Positions 1 through 13,965 of a DNA stretch of 64,000 nucleotides are shown piece by piece; position 1 is the first letter of the stretch; the number at the start of each line of letters is the position of its first letter. The translations under genes and the position numbers were made by a program. The stretch spans positions 3,609,072 to 3,673,071 of the forward strand of contig VZRN01000634.1 of NCBI GenBank assembly GCA_013397935.1, in the 5' to 3' direction. The notes beneath the pieces were generated by a model, which was not told the origin of the DNA, made no database searches, and saw only the letters and a program-made list of their open reading frames with translations. This DNA comes from Dasyornis broadbenti (lineage: Eukaryota > Chordata > Aves > Passeriformes > Dasyornithidae).

Positions 1-1365
1 ATCTCTCCAGATGCTGTTAAGAACAGTGTACATGTATGGGAAACAAATCCTTTATTTCATCTTCTTTTCCTTTGCCAAAATACACAAATGCAAGCTGTGA
101 TCATAACGAGTGTACATTTAAAACAGTCACATTGTCAGGAGAGATGGGAGCTGCAACAAAGGAAAGAGAACAGGCAGGAAAGATTAGAGAGATTTGAGCC
201 ATCCCTTGACCAGGTCTGGCATCAAGAGAAGTCCTCAGACATGCAGAGAAATCAGCATTTGTGCTATTTGTGTTAAAATTGTTGGGCTTGGACAAACTCC
301 CTTCCTGCTTCATCCTACTGGCAACTGACTCCTGAAGGAAAACAGCTGAAAAAAACAACCCACAGTGCTTAAGAAAGTGAACCACACAATAAAGCAGTCA
401 CAAACCCAGTGGGGAAAATGTAGAGTGACACTTGAGATAGGAGAGATGCACAGAAAATGCTCAGAAAGAATGGGGGCAAAAAACCCCAAAGGCTTTGCTA
501 ACCCAGTGAGCATTTCAACCACGGTTGCAGAGTGCCCTGTTTAAGGTACTGAGAGCATTTAACAAGCTCATTCTGAGCTCCCTGCAGTGAAGAAATGAAT
601 GACAGCAAAACCACAGCAGCTCCAGCAGGACAAAGGGAAGGAAGAGCAGCAAAATGGACGCTGCTTGTCCTTCTGCAAGACATCAACAGACCCTTCAGAC
701 ATGCGGGGTATCGCTGATCTACAGATGCATCCACTGATCTACAGCTGCAGATGATCTACAGCATAAACCAGGCATTTCTTCCTCTTCCCACCCAAACAGG
801 GTTATTAACCCCTTACAAACAGGGCTGTTAATCTGCAAATGCTCTTCTGCAATCACCAGGGAAGCTCCTGTCCCTGCCAGGATGGAGGGGACAGAGGCAG
901 GAAGGGAGGAACAGGAGAATTTGCAAGACTTGAATCCTCTCTTTGCTTTCCTCTGCCCTGGCAGCTCCACAGCCTCTCCCTCTCCTGGGAGGACCTTCCT
1001 CCTCTACCACGCATCCTGGCTCCTGCCGTTCCTGGATTGCTTTTCACCCTCTACAGTTTTATACCAACAAAGCGATTGTTATGATCCCATCACAGTTATG
1101 AATCACTTCACACGTTTCTGGGGTGAAACACAAACTGTTTACCATTGCAGAGCAAGTTACATAAGTGTTCACAAAATGGAATCAAGGAGGCTGTATCTAA
1201 TTAAAAGTACACGGGGAATCTACTGTAAGCAGAAGGTATTGTAATTATCTTGTTTCAATGCAAATGTACCCAGTAATGAGAACAGCAAAAGCAAAGTATC
1301 TTCCCTTTCCCTTCAGGGACACACAGGTGAAGATGGAAACACTTCTTGATGATGCTACACATGTA

Positions 1366-1462
1366 AACACAAAAAATAACCAACCCAACAAACGAAAACC
1401 CAAACAAACAAAAACCAACCAAAAAAAAAAAAAAAAAAAAAAAAAACAAAACCAAAAAACCT
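1366..1462. repeat. A-rich (CAAA)n-like tract with A26 core
   Basis: The tract consists of A with scattered C and culminates in an uninterrupted run of 26 A at 1421-1446. The pattern (AACC, AAAC, CAAAA units) recurs at 9351-9396, 10842-10891 and 63074-63121. It could be a decayed retroposon tail or a plain microsatellite. No element body could be recognised beside it. Confidence 0.85.
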
Positions 1463-4400
1463 AAACCACCAACCTGTCAAAATTCATACTAGAGCAGTCT
1501 CAGATGTCTGACTTCTAAATGGGAAAACTCAATCCAAATTTTAACTTTAGCAAGTTATTGCATTCAATGCACACGTGCGGGACTTTTCTGGGTATCACAA
1601 GCTAAGAAGCACCTGCAGAATGCCAAACTAAGAACTAATCACCAAACAGGTCAACAAAAACTTTGGTTAAAATGTATTATATTATTTTAACATTATTTGC
1701 TTCACATCCTTGAAAAAGCATGCATATGATTAAATAGGCAGAAACCCAGCATTAAAAGTTATAGTCTGAGTTTTGTTATTTTGTACTACAGATCTGCAAT
1801 TTATGTTCTATTTTTCCATGTTCCCTAGCTATAATTGCATGGACTGTGATCAATTTTCGGTGAAGCAGTGCTGTTACATAAGAGCTTCTCAGCCCCACAA
1901 ATGTACTGGGATGTTTAGCAAGGCCCCAGCCTTCCTGTCTCAGAACTTGACCTGTTTTCTCCTTGCTGGACCTGGCAGGACCTTTGGGAGGTCTCCTGGG
2001 ACCAGCTCTGCTCCTGCAGCATCAGCCTCACCCGTGAAGAGCTGACTTTTAGCTTTTAGCTCCTTGCTCACACAACATGGAAGGATAAATACAAGATCTA
2101 AATATAAAATCTAAAAATCCCAAACAACAGCAAAACAAATATGTTTGTAGATAAATCAGGCTCAAGAGAATCTACTGAGTGATTCCTGCAGCTTAATATG
2201 AGCATAGAAAAATCCCCACCAAGTTTAAACACACATTCCCAGAGAAATCCTGCCTTGTGTGAAGCTGTGTGTCTTTACTCACTATTTATCTGAAATATCA
2301 CAACTTACATTTATTAAGCTATAGCCTAACCTTATCAGTGTTTAATTTGTGTTTGAGTGGGATTTATACACATGTCAACTCCTGCAATATGACTGAAGCA
2401 AACAGAGACAAATCTGGGAGGCAGTGAAGGAAGATTTATCCAAAAGTTCAAATCACACTGTCTTGCCAACCCGCAAAGACTGGGGGAGGAGGAAGTTAAA
2501 AACTAAGCAAATAAATGTACTTATGCTTACAAAAATCTATTTATATTATCTATAATCCATTTAATTAGAAAGCAAATCCCTCTCCCATATACCTCTGCTC
2601 CAGTACAAGCACAATTTTACTGTGATAAGGGATTAAACCAGAATGAGGGATAAGAAATAGCGATATCTCCAACACGACAAAATGTGTTCTTACGAGTTCT
2701 CAAAGTGTCTGTGAGTAAATCCCGAGGGTGATTCAGTTTTAATGCATCTTCACTGAAGCTTTTCTTGCCATGTCTACAGCTGTGGTGAGCCCTGTGTGAA
2801 GGTGATGGGACAGGCTACAGACATGGCTGGTCTGGGATGTGTTCTTTAAGATGACAAAATAAACCTTAAACGCACTCTGCTATTTAGAAAAGTTAAAAGA
2901 AGGTTGAAAAACTTCCCTACAAAGGGGAACAAAATATTAAATGAAGGGTGAGGCACTAAATCCACAGCACCAGTGCAGGATGTTTGTTCCACACGGCTTG
3001 GTTCTCACGTGTGTGTTGAGACATCACAAAGAGCCTGTAAGCACTTCCTTGGAATGTGTGCGATTCCCCCACAGCCTCTGGGAAAGCTTCCCTGCAGGAT
3101 TTGGGCTCTCCAGGGAATTCTCAGCTCAGAGAGCGCCCATGGATGGGCAGTTGCGGGGTCTGATCCCAAGGGCTGAGCAGCCAGGGGGCAGGGAAAGGCT
3201 GCAAGCACCACCCTGCACACCTGGGGAGCAAGAGGACACCTGCACACCCAGAAACCATAATTTATGAGATGTAAAGGGATAAAGGAGATAAAATGAATAA
3301 CTACAGGAAAAAATGAAAATGCAAGATTTCACTGAACCATCACCATTTTCCAATTTAAAATATTTAAGCAATTCAGAAAAATACTCTTGAAATTCTGTTA
3401 TCAAGCCTGCTGACAACTGGACACAGCAGCTGTTTGTGAATCCTAGGAATCTGTTTTCAGCATGCTAGAAAGACCAAAATTTATCAATGGTCCCATGTTT
3501 CTACAGGATGAGTCTCCAATCCTTAGACTCTTGGGTTTTTTTCCCCTTTGTTTAAAGGTCAGGTAAAAGTTTAGAAGCCAGGTCTGCATGCAAACACGCA
3601 ACCAAACCAGGGAAGACTGTTTCAGGCTATCCAAATCTGAAAGAAAGTCCAACTTAATTTGCAATAATCTACTTGACAAAACAAGACAAAGAAGAGAAAG
3701 AAGGGAGATCTGTGTGTCTTTTGTGGTTATATCAAACACTCTAAAGAAGACAACATCACACTGAGGTTAATTGGAAAAAAGGAAATTATTCTAAAAATTT
3801 CAAATCAATGGGAAAAAAAACCCCAGCACTTCTATCTATTTAAATTAAGTGCTCCAGACCAGATGAAAGCATCCGATGAAAAGCACATTGTTTGATAAGG
3901 TCACTTATTTGCAAGACAGGTGATCAGTATTCATTAAAAAGGAACGGGAAAACAAGAGAAAGGGTAAAAGTAAGAGTTGTGTTATTCTCTAGAACAGAAG
4001 CACAGTGACAGCTTTAACCAGCTTTTATTGAAATGTTTCCTCTGCCTTTCCCTGGGCAACAAATGAAACAATCTCGTACCAAACTCTAATGAACGCCTAA
4101 CAAGCAAACTAAACCTTTGACAACTTCTCTGCAGACCCCGACCTGCTGCAGGTCAAGGAAATTCCAGTAGTTTTTCCTCCAGATGATCTCCTTTTTAATG
4201 AAAATCTGCCTTTGAGAAGTCCAGCATTTGCCCAAAATTACCATGGCTTGGATTCTGAACTGCTCCAGCCTGATCTCAAACTGTTTTTACATAAATCAGC
4301 AGTGCTCCTAGAATTCCTAATTCCCTTCATCACTTCTTGCAGGCCAGCAGTGCTGGGTGCAGTCATCCTCTCACTGCAGCTTTGGCCCATTTCTCACCAA

Positions 4401-7400
4401 TTAACCTCAAATTGGCCAGAGACTTTCGGGTGAACTGAGCCATTTGTTCTATCTCCTCCTCAGACAAACCTGCTAGACTTGTTAGGGAAGGGAAAAAGTC
4501 CCCTTGATCAGTGAAAAAGGTTGGTGAAGGAAAGGTCCGTGAAAAGGACTGCTAAGTGTAAAGGAGAGGAGGGAGAGAATAAAAGGGAAAAAAAGAAAAA
4601 AAGAAAGAAAAAGGAGCCTGCTCTACCTCCTGTTGCATTTCCATGATGAGAAACAGTATGTTATGCTAAACGGACAATTTATGGAAATGGAAATTCCATC
4701 AGCTAAAACACTGACAAAACAAGGTTCTGAAACCAACAAATAACAATAAAAACATCTTTCCCACAATCCCTAAGAGAAAAAAAAAAAAAAAAAACAACAA
4801 AACAACAATGGTAGAGATCAGAAAATTAAAATCCATCTGTTGTATCCGTATTAGCCCAAATCTGGTTCTTTAGATGCTGAGTCAATAGATTAAAACAAAA
4901 CCAAACAAAATAAACTCCACACTTTACTGGGAAATCCTATAAGTACTTGTTAGAGGCCAACCTTTGACTTTCTGCTTCAGAATTCCTGAGCGATAACTCT
5001 GTCAGCAGTGCTTTGTCACCCTGCAGCTCACAGAGCTGAGCACAGCCAACGCTCCTGCCACAACAGCCCCATTGCTCTGCAGAATCCATCAGCCGCACAC
5101 ACCAAAGCACTTCAAACCTTAAGCTCACAACAGCTCTTCAGCTCTGTAGAGGCAGCAATTCTAACAAGCTAATGCCATCCACGATACTTGTTTCTACATT
5201 AGTTTTATACAAGGAGCTCTTTAAAAATAACTGCGCAGGTGCTGCATCACGGCAGCGCCTGTAAACCGTCGGGGAGGCTCTTCTGAAGGGTCTCCCCTGG
5301 CTGCAGGGAAGAGCCTTACCGGGGAATTTCCCCAGGATTCCAAGACTGAAGCAAACCAAGAATGAGTCATTGAAACATTTACCAGTTCCAAGCACAGCTC
5401 GGCTGACCACTAAGCTCCTGGGGTCACCAATAATTTGATTTTCAGAGGTTCTGCCTGGTAGAATGTCTACACTGTGGGTTTCAACCACGCATGAGAAATG
5501 AGCTGCTTGCTGTAGAAAATGTTCATGGAATCTTCACCAAATCCTGACGTCTGTTTCAATTAAAATAAAAATAAATAGGTCCCTTCTGTGATATTAACTG
5601 CCTACATACATGGCAATTTCCCTACGAAGTCTATTGCTTAAAACCAACAGGTTTACTCATCTGATTACCAGTTCATCAAGATACAATTCAGTGTCCCAAG
5701 ATTATTTTTTTAAATGGTTGGGGTAAGATTCAACTCGTTATATATTCAACTTGTAAACACGAGACAGTTGCACAATCTTTGTTATGATGCCGTCGAGGGT
5801 AAATTTGCAGGCAGGGGGGGAAACAATCCCGCTGACTTCTACAGGTGCAGCTGACATGGCAGTGTGTAACAACAGGAAATAATTACCACACATCCAACTG
5901 TCCCTGTGACCTCTACAGCCTTTTGCACGGTGGTTGTCAGTTTAACGGAGCTCAGCTCCTTACAACAGCTAATAAATACTCCAGAAAGGCAAATTTGCCT
6001 TCACACCCCGAGCTGTACCACAGAGGTGTTTGCACCCTGTGCTCATAACAATTAAATTAAAGGCATGGGAGGCCCTTTGGACAGCCTTGTACGGGCTTTC
6101 AGAGAGGGTCTTGTCCTGCTAAAGAGTTACCAACAAGCAAGTGGCCCAGGGCACGTCTCGGCTGTTCAGCACGTGCCTCACTGCCCTGCAAACCCTGCTG
6201 TCTCCTTCAAGACAGCCCTTTGGTCAGGAACTTTCAGGACCAGGTTTCTCAGGTGCAGAACCCTCTCCTTGCTGCAGAGGAGAGTCCAGCTGTATGTTTA
6301 GGATGCCATTGCAGGGCAGAGGCCACACACAAATTGAGTTCTGCAGTGCTTACAGATTAGCAGGATTTAGTCTTTCAAAATATATATGGTCCTCAAAACC
6401 ATTCCTCATTTAAATAAACACCTGTAAAAGGCAAATGAAGCATCCAATCCTTTTCAATAGGAAGAATTTCTTGTTTTCCCACGGCCCCAAAATATTTGTT
6501 ATCTCTCTCGTGCCAGCACAGGAGAGCCTTTAAACTACATGAAAGATTAGCATCACTCTCCTGAGATAGACGGCCTCATCACAACCAATTTGTCACAATG
6601 ATAGTCTAATTAAATGCATTATTCTTCTGCAGCAAAGAAGCGAACACTTGACATGTTTGAGTTAGACATCCAAGTCTGCCCCTCTTCTTCAATCTCTACC
6701 TTTCTGTGTAATGGCAGGCCCACAGGGGAGACTCTGGGCCTTCATTTACAGTGAAATCAGTGAATGTAAGAGTAATTTCTTTTTTTTCTAAACCATTTTC
6801 TGTAATGGTTGGATGAATAAACCCCACGTGCTCACAGGGATCATGCTTCAGGGTAAACACTGAAGTTAGCTTTGGCTGGTCCCTTCAATCAAAACATTTC
6901 TGTTACTCTACATCAAGCAAAATGAAAGCACCAGTGCCTCAAGGAAAATGGATAATAGAGGCCTGAGATGTCACATTGACCTGGAAGGTAGAAGCAGCTA
7001 GCTGGCTATTGTCTTCAGTAAATACAAGGTCAAATGGCCAATTTCTCCTCCAAGTTAGGAGAGGGACAGTGCTTTTCCCCAATACCATTTTAATCATAAA
7101 TCAGGCAGCAGTTCACAGAAATTTTGTCTGTCTTTCAGGAGCCTGGGAGAATTTAGTTGCAAGCTGGTGAAACCTGCACATGGTGCTCTGACAAACCAAC
7201 AGAAAAGATGGTATTTGAACAGTCCTCCAACAGGGACCCACTGGGAATCCTAAATCCAAGAGGAGATGTCCCAGAATGGGTCACTACTTTTTAAAAACAC
7301 TCATCACACATTTGGCCGCTGCTCACACAACCATCACATGAACAATAGAGCAGCAGCCTGACTGACCTGAACTTCTGCTTCCACCAGACCTTTCAATTCT

Positions 7401-9350
7401 TATGCTCATTTGGTCAGATTTGTTCAGTTTTATGTAACAAAAGATTACAAGATCCTGTGTCCTTGAGAGCACAAACAAACCTCTGCCGGCTCAGAGAGAC
7501 TGCTAATGAAAAACAGATTAACCTGGCGTAAAAGTATTTCAAGGATTCGTTAGGTGAGCCATCGTCACACAACATCCAACAGCAAAGACTTCTGCAGGCA
7601 GAACCCCAGAACTACACCAACATTAACAAACCAATAAATGTTTTCTTAACAGCTTTATCCCAAGAAGGTGCTGCATTGCTTTTCCCTTAAAACCCAGGAA
7701 GAAATCAAGCATGCAGTTCAATGGGAATCCCCATTTTGACCACCCCGTTTGTAACAGTGGTACCTGTATCACTGAGGTGTTTATTGAACTGGGTGCAGAG
7801 TGCTCAGCATTTGCTGGATGGGAGCCCTACGGTCCAATTACAACTGAGATCCTTCAACATTACAGGCTTCACCAGTTTGAAAGAAAATATGACATGCAAA
7901 GATAAGTAATGACGGAGAGAAAAAAGAAAAAAAGAAGAGGGAAAAAAAAAAAAAAAATTCCATTTTTGACCTGGCTCCTAAACTTTATATATATAGGCCC
8001 AAATCTGCTGAAGCTATATGCTCATTTGCCAACACACACACTAAAACAAACAAATAAAAAAAAAAAAAATAAATAATTGGACCCTGAGCTAAAAACAAAG
8101 GAAAATCCCACCAGCCAGCCATGGTTCGCTTAACAGACTTGCTTATAGTCATGTCCAAGGCTGTAAGTGAATTATTCCTCAGCATATTATATTTGTGCCA
8201 TCTGCCTGCCAAGTCAGTGCCCCATCAGCATTTAACTCATCATTTTGTCAGTTCCAGGAGAAATAAAGAGCCTTTCTTACTCAGTCTAAGCCAGATCCCA
8301 TTCTCCAGCAATTTAAAGGCTCAGACTTTTCACTCCAAATGTGGGTACAGCCTTTTACTGCAGATACAACGTAAAAAAGAACAGGCACCTCTGTGTTTCT
8401 TGCCGGCACATCTTCCTTGCATATGCCATAAAAAGTGCATCGTGGCTTCCACAGGAAAAGTCTCCCCACAGTGTTTCATGATCTTTCAAAAACGTTTTGT
8501 CATAAAGCTGGTTGCACTGTAGCATTTTTAGAAGGGCAAAATCTCAATGGGCCTCGTGTGAGGAGCTTAACCTGCACTAATGGCTGGAGAAAAATAACCA
8601 GCATGAATTCCTGGTTACACTGGGAGCTGGAGTGCAGAACCACGCCCAGGACAATCGGCATCTTCAATGACCCACTCAGCACAAGTTACAAAACATCCCC
8701 ATTCCGCGTGATGGGATTGCGTGCCTTTCATTACGTGACATCGTTCACTGCTTTATAAATGCAGGATTTCCAGTGGCTCCACAAGGAGAAAAATGAAAAT
8801 GATCATTGTTTTCCCTGAGCATCCCTTCAGCAGGAGCAGCAGTCGTGTGCATTTTCTGTATCTGTTCATCACAGATTTGTACAGATTCAGACGGATCCGT
8901 GTTAATCTGAGACACGGCACAGCACTGGCTGTTCCTGGGCCTCCACAAACATTTTTATATCAGCACACACCAACACACTGCAGAGCACTGCAATGCTTAA
9001 AGAATGATTAAATATTGCTGATATTCAATATTAATTAAAACTAAAAGCATTGCCATACCTTTACATTTTTTCTTCCTCAGTGATTCTTGCTTTAGATTGC
9101 AATGAAAAAGGCAATTTTAAGCTACATTCTTCTCTGTCACTCTAGACTTTACCTAATTTATCACTGTAGCACTTCACAGACAGAAACGCTGAAGATTTTG
9201 AGTTTATTGTTTTAATTAACTTCATTTGTTTTAATTTAAATTGGTACCTTTTCTATTTCTTTAAAACATTATTTGAGCTTTTTTGGAGCCAATGTTAGCC
9301 TGCAGGGAAGCCTAATTAAAAACTAAAACCCAACGAACAACTCCCACCCC

Positions 9351-9396
9351 CCAAACAAAATAAAACAAACAAACAAAAAACCCAAACAAAAAAAAA
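9351..9396. repeat. A/C-rich simple repeat
   Basis: An irregular (CAAA)n/(CAAAA)n tract on the + strand, preceded by a short C-run. No flanking target-site duplication was noticed. Confidence 0.8.
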
Positions 9397-9654
9397 GCCA
9401 CCCAAGTTTGCCCTGTATCAGGACAGAAACACAAAACTTTCTACTCCTTGAAAATTCTGATTAACGCCTCACCGCACCAGGTACCTAGAACGTAGGTTCC
9501 TAAAACCCACACAGACTTGCTTCAGCCGTTATTTCTCTGTTTCCAAGCAATTGTTTGATTCTGTGAGAAACAGATGAAAAAAGGGGAATGGCACAGGATT
9601 TTCCTTAGCTGCTAATTACGCATTTCCAGTGGTTCCCTGGGCACATGGATATCA

Positions 9655-9773
9655 ACGCCTGGGCGTGGCACTCAGTGTTAGGGTTTCATTCACTTGGTGG
9701 TGTCCAGTCAAAGGCTGGACTCAACCTTGGAGGACTTTCCCAGCCTTCATGATTCCATTCTACTGATTCCATA
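9655..9773 (+). mobile_element. CR1 LINE 3'-end fragment
   Basis: The segment carries the word order of avian CR1 3' ends: GGCACTCAGTG, then a TTCA-CTTGGTGGTGTCCAG stretch, then CAAAGGCTGGACTC, then a CTTGGAGGACTTTCCCAGCCTTCATGATTCC-like close. In known CR1 copies this block precedes the short terminal ATTCTATG-type repeats, here decayed to GATTCCAT. Only the 3' end is present, as expected from the 5' truncation typical of CR1. Divergence looks high, so the copy is old. Orientation is +. Confidence 0.85.
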
Positions 9774-10841
9774 TCACAATTTGCAAAAGCTCAAAGAGGT
9801 TTAAGAAATGGTGTCATTTCACGGACGGTTTCAGGTTCACACACCTGTTCACAGATTTACTGCAGGCTTTCCAGTGTCCCCAGAGCAGCAAAACTCGAGT
9901 CCTACAACTCCCCCAGCAGCCACTGATGCTGGCTGTCAGTGATAAATAAAATTATTGGCTAACAGGGCTACTTAAACCCACACCAGAACACACTGAGGGG
10001 TATTTTGGAGGTTTTGTTTGCTCTCTCTCTACTAGAAAAAGTACTATTCATGTGCCCAGCATTATTCCCTCAATTAAAAACATTCTTGTCTGCAACAGAC
10101 ATGCCACATTAAGAAAGGTTAAAGCCAAAAGGACCCCATTTTGTTAGATTACAGCAGAATTAATTGACGTGTTTAATCAAAGAGATGCTTCTTGGCAATA
10201 GCATAAAGCTTCACTTCTCCGGGGATGGTCCCAACCTCGCTGGCAGACTGAGGGATTTTAAATAAATTCAAAACAATACCAGGAAGTGCAGGCTACTGTC
10301 TGAGCCCTTGGTTTGTGCAACTCCTTCTGAGAGTGGAAATCCATCCAGCTCCTCTCTTTTTGCCTCCATGCACTATTCATCTTCGCTTAGCATGAGAGAG
10401 AAATCAGTAAGAACTATATTGACAGTAATTGTAATAACACAAGGATGCTAAAAGAACACAAATACAAGAGAAACACAATTTATTTACTTGGTTATGTTAA
10501 AATCAGAGTTTACAATATTGTACACAATCTAATACCTGTCCTACAGTAAAAAAAAAAATAAATAAATAAAGCTGCATATGGAAACAAGTTTTGGCCAACT
10601 CTCATCCTTTGCTTTCGTTTCCTCTTACAGAAAGCTTATGTCTTGAGTTATTTCTGCCAAGCACTTTTTTGAAATTGAAGTTTGTGTACTTGCAATGTCT
10701 ATTTCTAAACTAATCCATCATTCACCAGCAAATAAATGAAGAGTGATGATAAATAAAAAGATGCCTCATGCAATATGAGCATGCTTCACCATTTTCATTA
10801 CTCTTAAAAACTCTTTAAAAACTATGTGCTGACCAGAGGGG

Positions 10842-10891
10842 GTAAAACAAACCAAAACAAAACAAACCAAAACAAAAAACAAAACAAACCC
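10842..10891. repeat. (CAAAA)n simple repeat
   Basis: Tandem AAACAAACC/AAAACAAA units on the + strand, imperfect. Composition is the same as the tracts at 1.4, 9.35 and 63.1 kb. Confidence 0.85.
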
Positions 10892-11435
10892 CTAAAGTCT
10901 CCATGGTCTTTGGCAGTGACTCACCAACCATAATTGCTAAAACCTGAACTTCAAGCTCCCCCACTTCGTGTAAGTTTAAATGGACTGAAGTATTTGGGGA
11001 ATTGGATACAGAAGAATCTGAGAGTATTTCTGAAGAGAATGGCAGAATGCAGAGCAAAGCATTTCATTACAAATAAGCCGTGAATTTCATCGAGCAGCAA
11101 TTCCCGTCATTATCCTGTGAATTTCCCAGGATGCCTATGGCAGTCACACTGAAAAAGCAGCTGCTGATAGTCTAATTAGACAAACTTTTGGAGACTGAAG
11201 TTCCTAGAAGGGACCGAAATTTTCAGACCATACATTTCTTAAGAAAGAAATTGTGGTTCCTGAGCCATAACTAAAAGTTTATATTGATGAAGCAGCTAAT
11301 AACAACTCAGCAGAGCAGATCAGCCTAAACCAGCAAGCTCTATTTAGAAACCATCTTTGGATGCCAGTCCAGTGTATGATCCATTTAACCCCAAATAACT
11401 CCCTCACACATCTTAGGAACCCATATTTTATGCCC

Positions 11436-11460
11436 TTTTTTTTTTTTTTTTTTTTTTTTT
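11436..11460. repeat. Poly-T run (25 T)
   Basis: An uninterrupted T homopolymer. No retroposon body could be recognised on either side, so it may be a slippage product or the tail of an unrecognised minus-strand retroposon. Confidence 0.9.
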
Positions 11461-12262
11461 CTCCTGGCAAGCTCTCTGCCCTTTCAGTTTCCTTTTAAGC
11501 TTCAAATCTCCCTCTTTTTCACAAGTGTGTAAATTCCTCCTTGGAAATTGCACGTCTCCAGTGCCAGGGGCCACCTAGGAAATACTCCCACATGTTCATC
11601 TTTTCCAGCATTATTTCTGTGAGGACAGATGGACTCACAGGTATCCTACCCTGGAGTGGGCTCTGTACTGGGGGTAGAACTGAGGGATTTTTTTTTAGAA
11701 ATATCCATATGATCATATTACATCCAACTCCAAGAGCTGTCTTCAGGCAGCAAATATATAGAAAGACAAATTTAGATGCCTGTGTGCTCAGAAGACCTTG
11801 ATACAGAACAGTTGAGATGCAGCCACTAAGAAGCAGCTTTCTTTAAAAGTGTCTCTCGTGTGAGGCTACTTTGTGCAAGAGATGCATTAGAAGTCTAGAA
11901 TAAAAACATCTGATCTTTTGTCCCTTACAGCAATGTATTTCTTTAGTTAGGTAACATCATTTTTTAGGAAGAGATACAATATTGTTTCCAACAACTTCCA
12001 ACAGTTCCAACAATGTAAAAATATAAGCAGCACAAACAATTTTTTTTTTTCCCCCCAGTAGCAACAGTCTTGCAGCATGGCCTAACTCCTTTATCTAACA
12101 CACAACACACAATTAGGTTCCATCTGAGATGAGAAATGTTCTCATTACATAAAATTTCATACTGCTATCACATAACTTCAGACTTCACAGTAGCAATTTT
12201 ATGCACTATGAACATGTAATTTTGGTCCTCAATTAATGCAAAAAACTTTCCTCAGGAGATCC

Positions 12263-12319
12263 TGCCTTGGACTAAACCATCTCCCTCCCAGCTCTAAGTG
12301 CTGTGTGATTCTGTGACTT
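12263..12319 (+). mobile_element. Possible CR1 LINE 3'-tail remnant
   Basis: The words TTGGACTAAACCATCTCCC, then CAGCTCTAAGTGCTGTGTGATTCTGTGAC, resemble the last 50-60 bases of a CR1 3' end (TGGACTAGATGATCTCC, then the closing GATTCTGTGAC repeat). The match is short and diverged. Orientation would be +. A repeat-library search would settle it. Confidence 0.5.
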
Positions 12320-13917
12320 CCCCCCGGCCCACACAACACTTCAGTGAGCCACATGTGGCTCATCTTTCCCTTTTTTGGGGATAAAATTCCTCATGGCACC
12401 CATTCAACAACTGACCTAAGAAAGGCACCTGCAGTTGGTAAGACAAACCCCAGATCTGGTAAGAACACAACGATGCCTCTTTTTGCAGAGGGAGGAATTC
12501 ACGATTGCACCCTTTGGCTGTCACCCTGCTTTGGACCTTCTCAAGCTGAGAATTCCAGCCCCTTCAAAAGCTCTGATCTCCAGAGAGCCTTTACAACACT
12601 TTGTAGAGGAGTTCATCAGCTCCAGCAATGCCCCAGGCAGCATTCTTTCACCTAGCACAGCTTCGCTGGATCCCCAAATTAGCACAGCAATTCTGCTGGA
12701 GCTTGGCTCCTTGCTATTCCATATGGATTGGAAAGGATGGGGAGAGAGGCAAGGGCTGCCACTGCTGCTGGTTCCATATGGCCCAGCTGGACCAAGCTGG
12801 CTCCGAGGTTGGCTGTTTGATGGGAATCCCGTGCCAGAGTTTCCCTTTCCAGAAGCGCAGTGTGCATCGGAGCTCTCACACAGCTGCCAACATGGTTTCC
12901 AAGCAAAGCTCTACCAAACTCCTCAGCTGCTAATGGCAACTCATTCTTCTGAGCTAATTGTCTGCTGCTTTCCAGTCTTGCTCTTCTCTAAAACTAATTA
13001 TAAAACTTCCAGCCTTTGTATGAGCTATAAAACTCCTTGCAGAACTTCAGTGACTTGTAATAGAGCCAGAGTACTTGAAGGAGGCTGCAGGAACCATCAC
13101 AGTCCCAAATAATGAAGAGCTTCACAGGACCCTGTCTCCTCCACGGGAGACAGCCCTTGGGATCCTGCATAAATTCATCCCAAATCATTCAGGCAAGTCT
13201 GACAATAGTACACCCAGTACTGCTGCGCATGTAATTCCTTTGTTCTTTTTTTAAATTTTTATATCGAGGTTTGCAAAAACACAAAGAAAACAGCTAATGC
13301 TGTTCATTTGCTTTTTTTTTTTTTTTTTTTATCCGCTGTCCATTGTTAATCATCCCTCTTCCAGTTGCCTCTTTCATGAAAAGCAAACTTTCAGACAGGG
13401 CAAGTTCCTACATTCCAGCATTTTAGTTTGTTTTTTTGACACCAATTCCAGCATGTCGAGGCTGTGCTTTTGAAATAATTACTTAAATTTGTGCAACCAA
13501 TGAATTAATGAACCACAGTCATTTAACTTACCTTTACTACAAGCCTTGTCCTTCACACTACCAAAGAAGGAAATTCTATGTTGAATTTAATTTGCTTAAA
13601 AAGAAATGTATTAAATGTACAGAGCAGGGAGCTTTGATTTAAAGGGCAGACTTTTGAAGGTGTCATGGTTTTTAGCAGGAGTCTGGGGACAGTATCACTG
13701 CTTGCTGTGGAGTCTAAATTTCAGGTGTACATCCAAGCTAAACCCACAAACTGAAAAGGGACATAGAAAAAAAGTACACAGAAATTCTGATAATGAAAAT
13801 TATCACAAACCTACAGCAAGAATTTTAAAGAAAAAAAAAGAATTAGCCTGGAGGGAACACACTGCACTAGGAAAATTTAGGTTTATTTTGTTATCAGGAA
13901 TCAATGTTATTTTTCAG

Positions 13918-13965
13918 TGAGACACCTTCTGTATTTGCAACGCAAGCCTGAAATACCCTTTATCG
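13918..13965 (+). CDS. Possible 48-base internal exon
   Basis: A strong acceptor (ATGTTATTTTTCAG) is followed by 48 bases and a donor (ATCG then GTGAGC). The frame starting after two bases is open for 15 codons (peptide RHLLYLQRKPEIPFI) and one base remains, so the exon would be symmetric (phase 1 to 1). The other two frames contain stops. The product is unknown. Short open segments between good splice sites arise by chance, so this is a weak call. Confidence 0.2.

Larger units (their letters stand above)
1..9654. other. Non-coding unique sequence with A-rich tracts
   Basis: I see no convincing gene here. All open frames are short and overlap in several frames. A moderately GC-rich patch lies at about 840-1060 and another at about 2990-3250, both without splice-supported coding structure. 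Simple sequence includes poly-A at 1421-1446, 4777-4794 and 7942-7957, and an A/C-rich tract at 9351-9396. One possible start-exon (8121-8162) is discussed under findings. The most likely state is intronic or intergenic DNA. Confidence 0.6.

Noticed and set aside
2600..2630. 27-base minus-strand microexon-like segment
   Set aside because: Too short to judge, with no neighbouring candidates in compatible phase.
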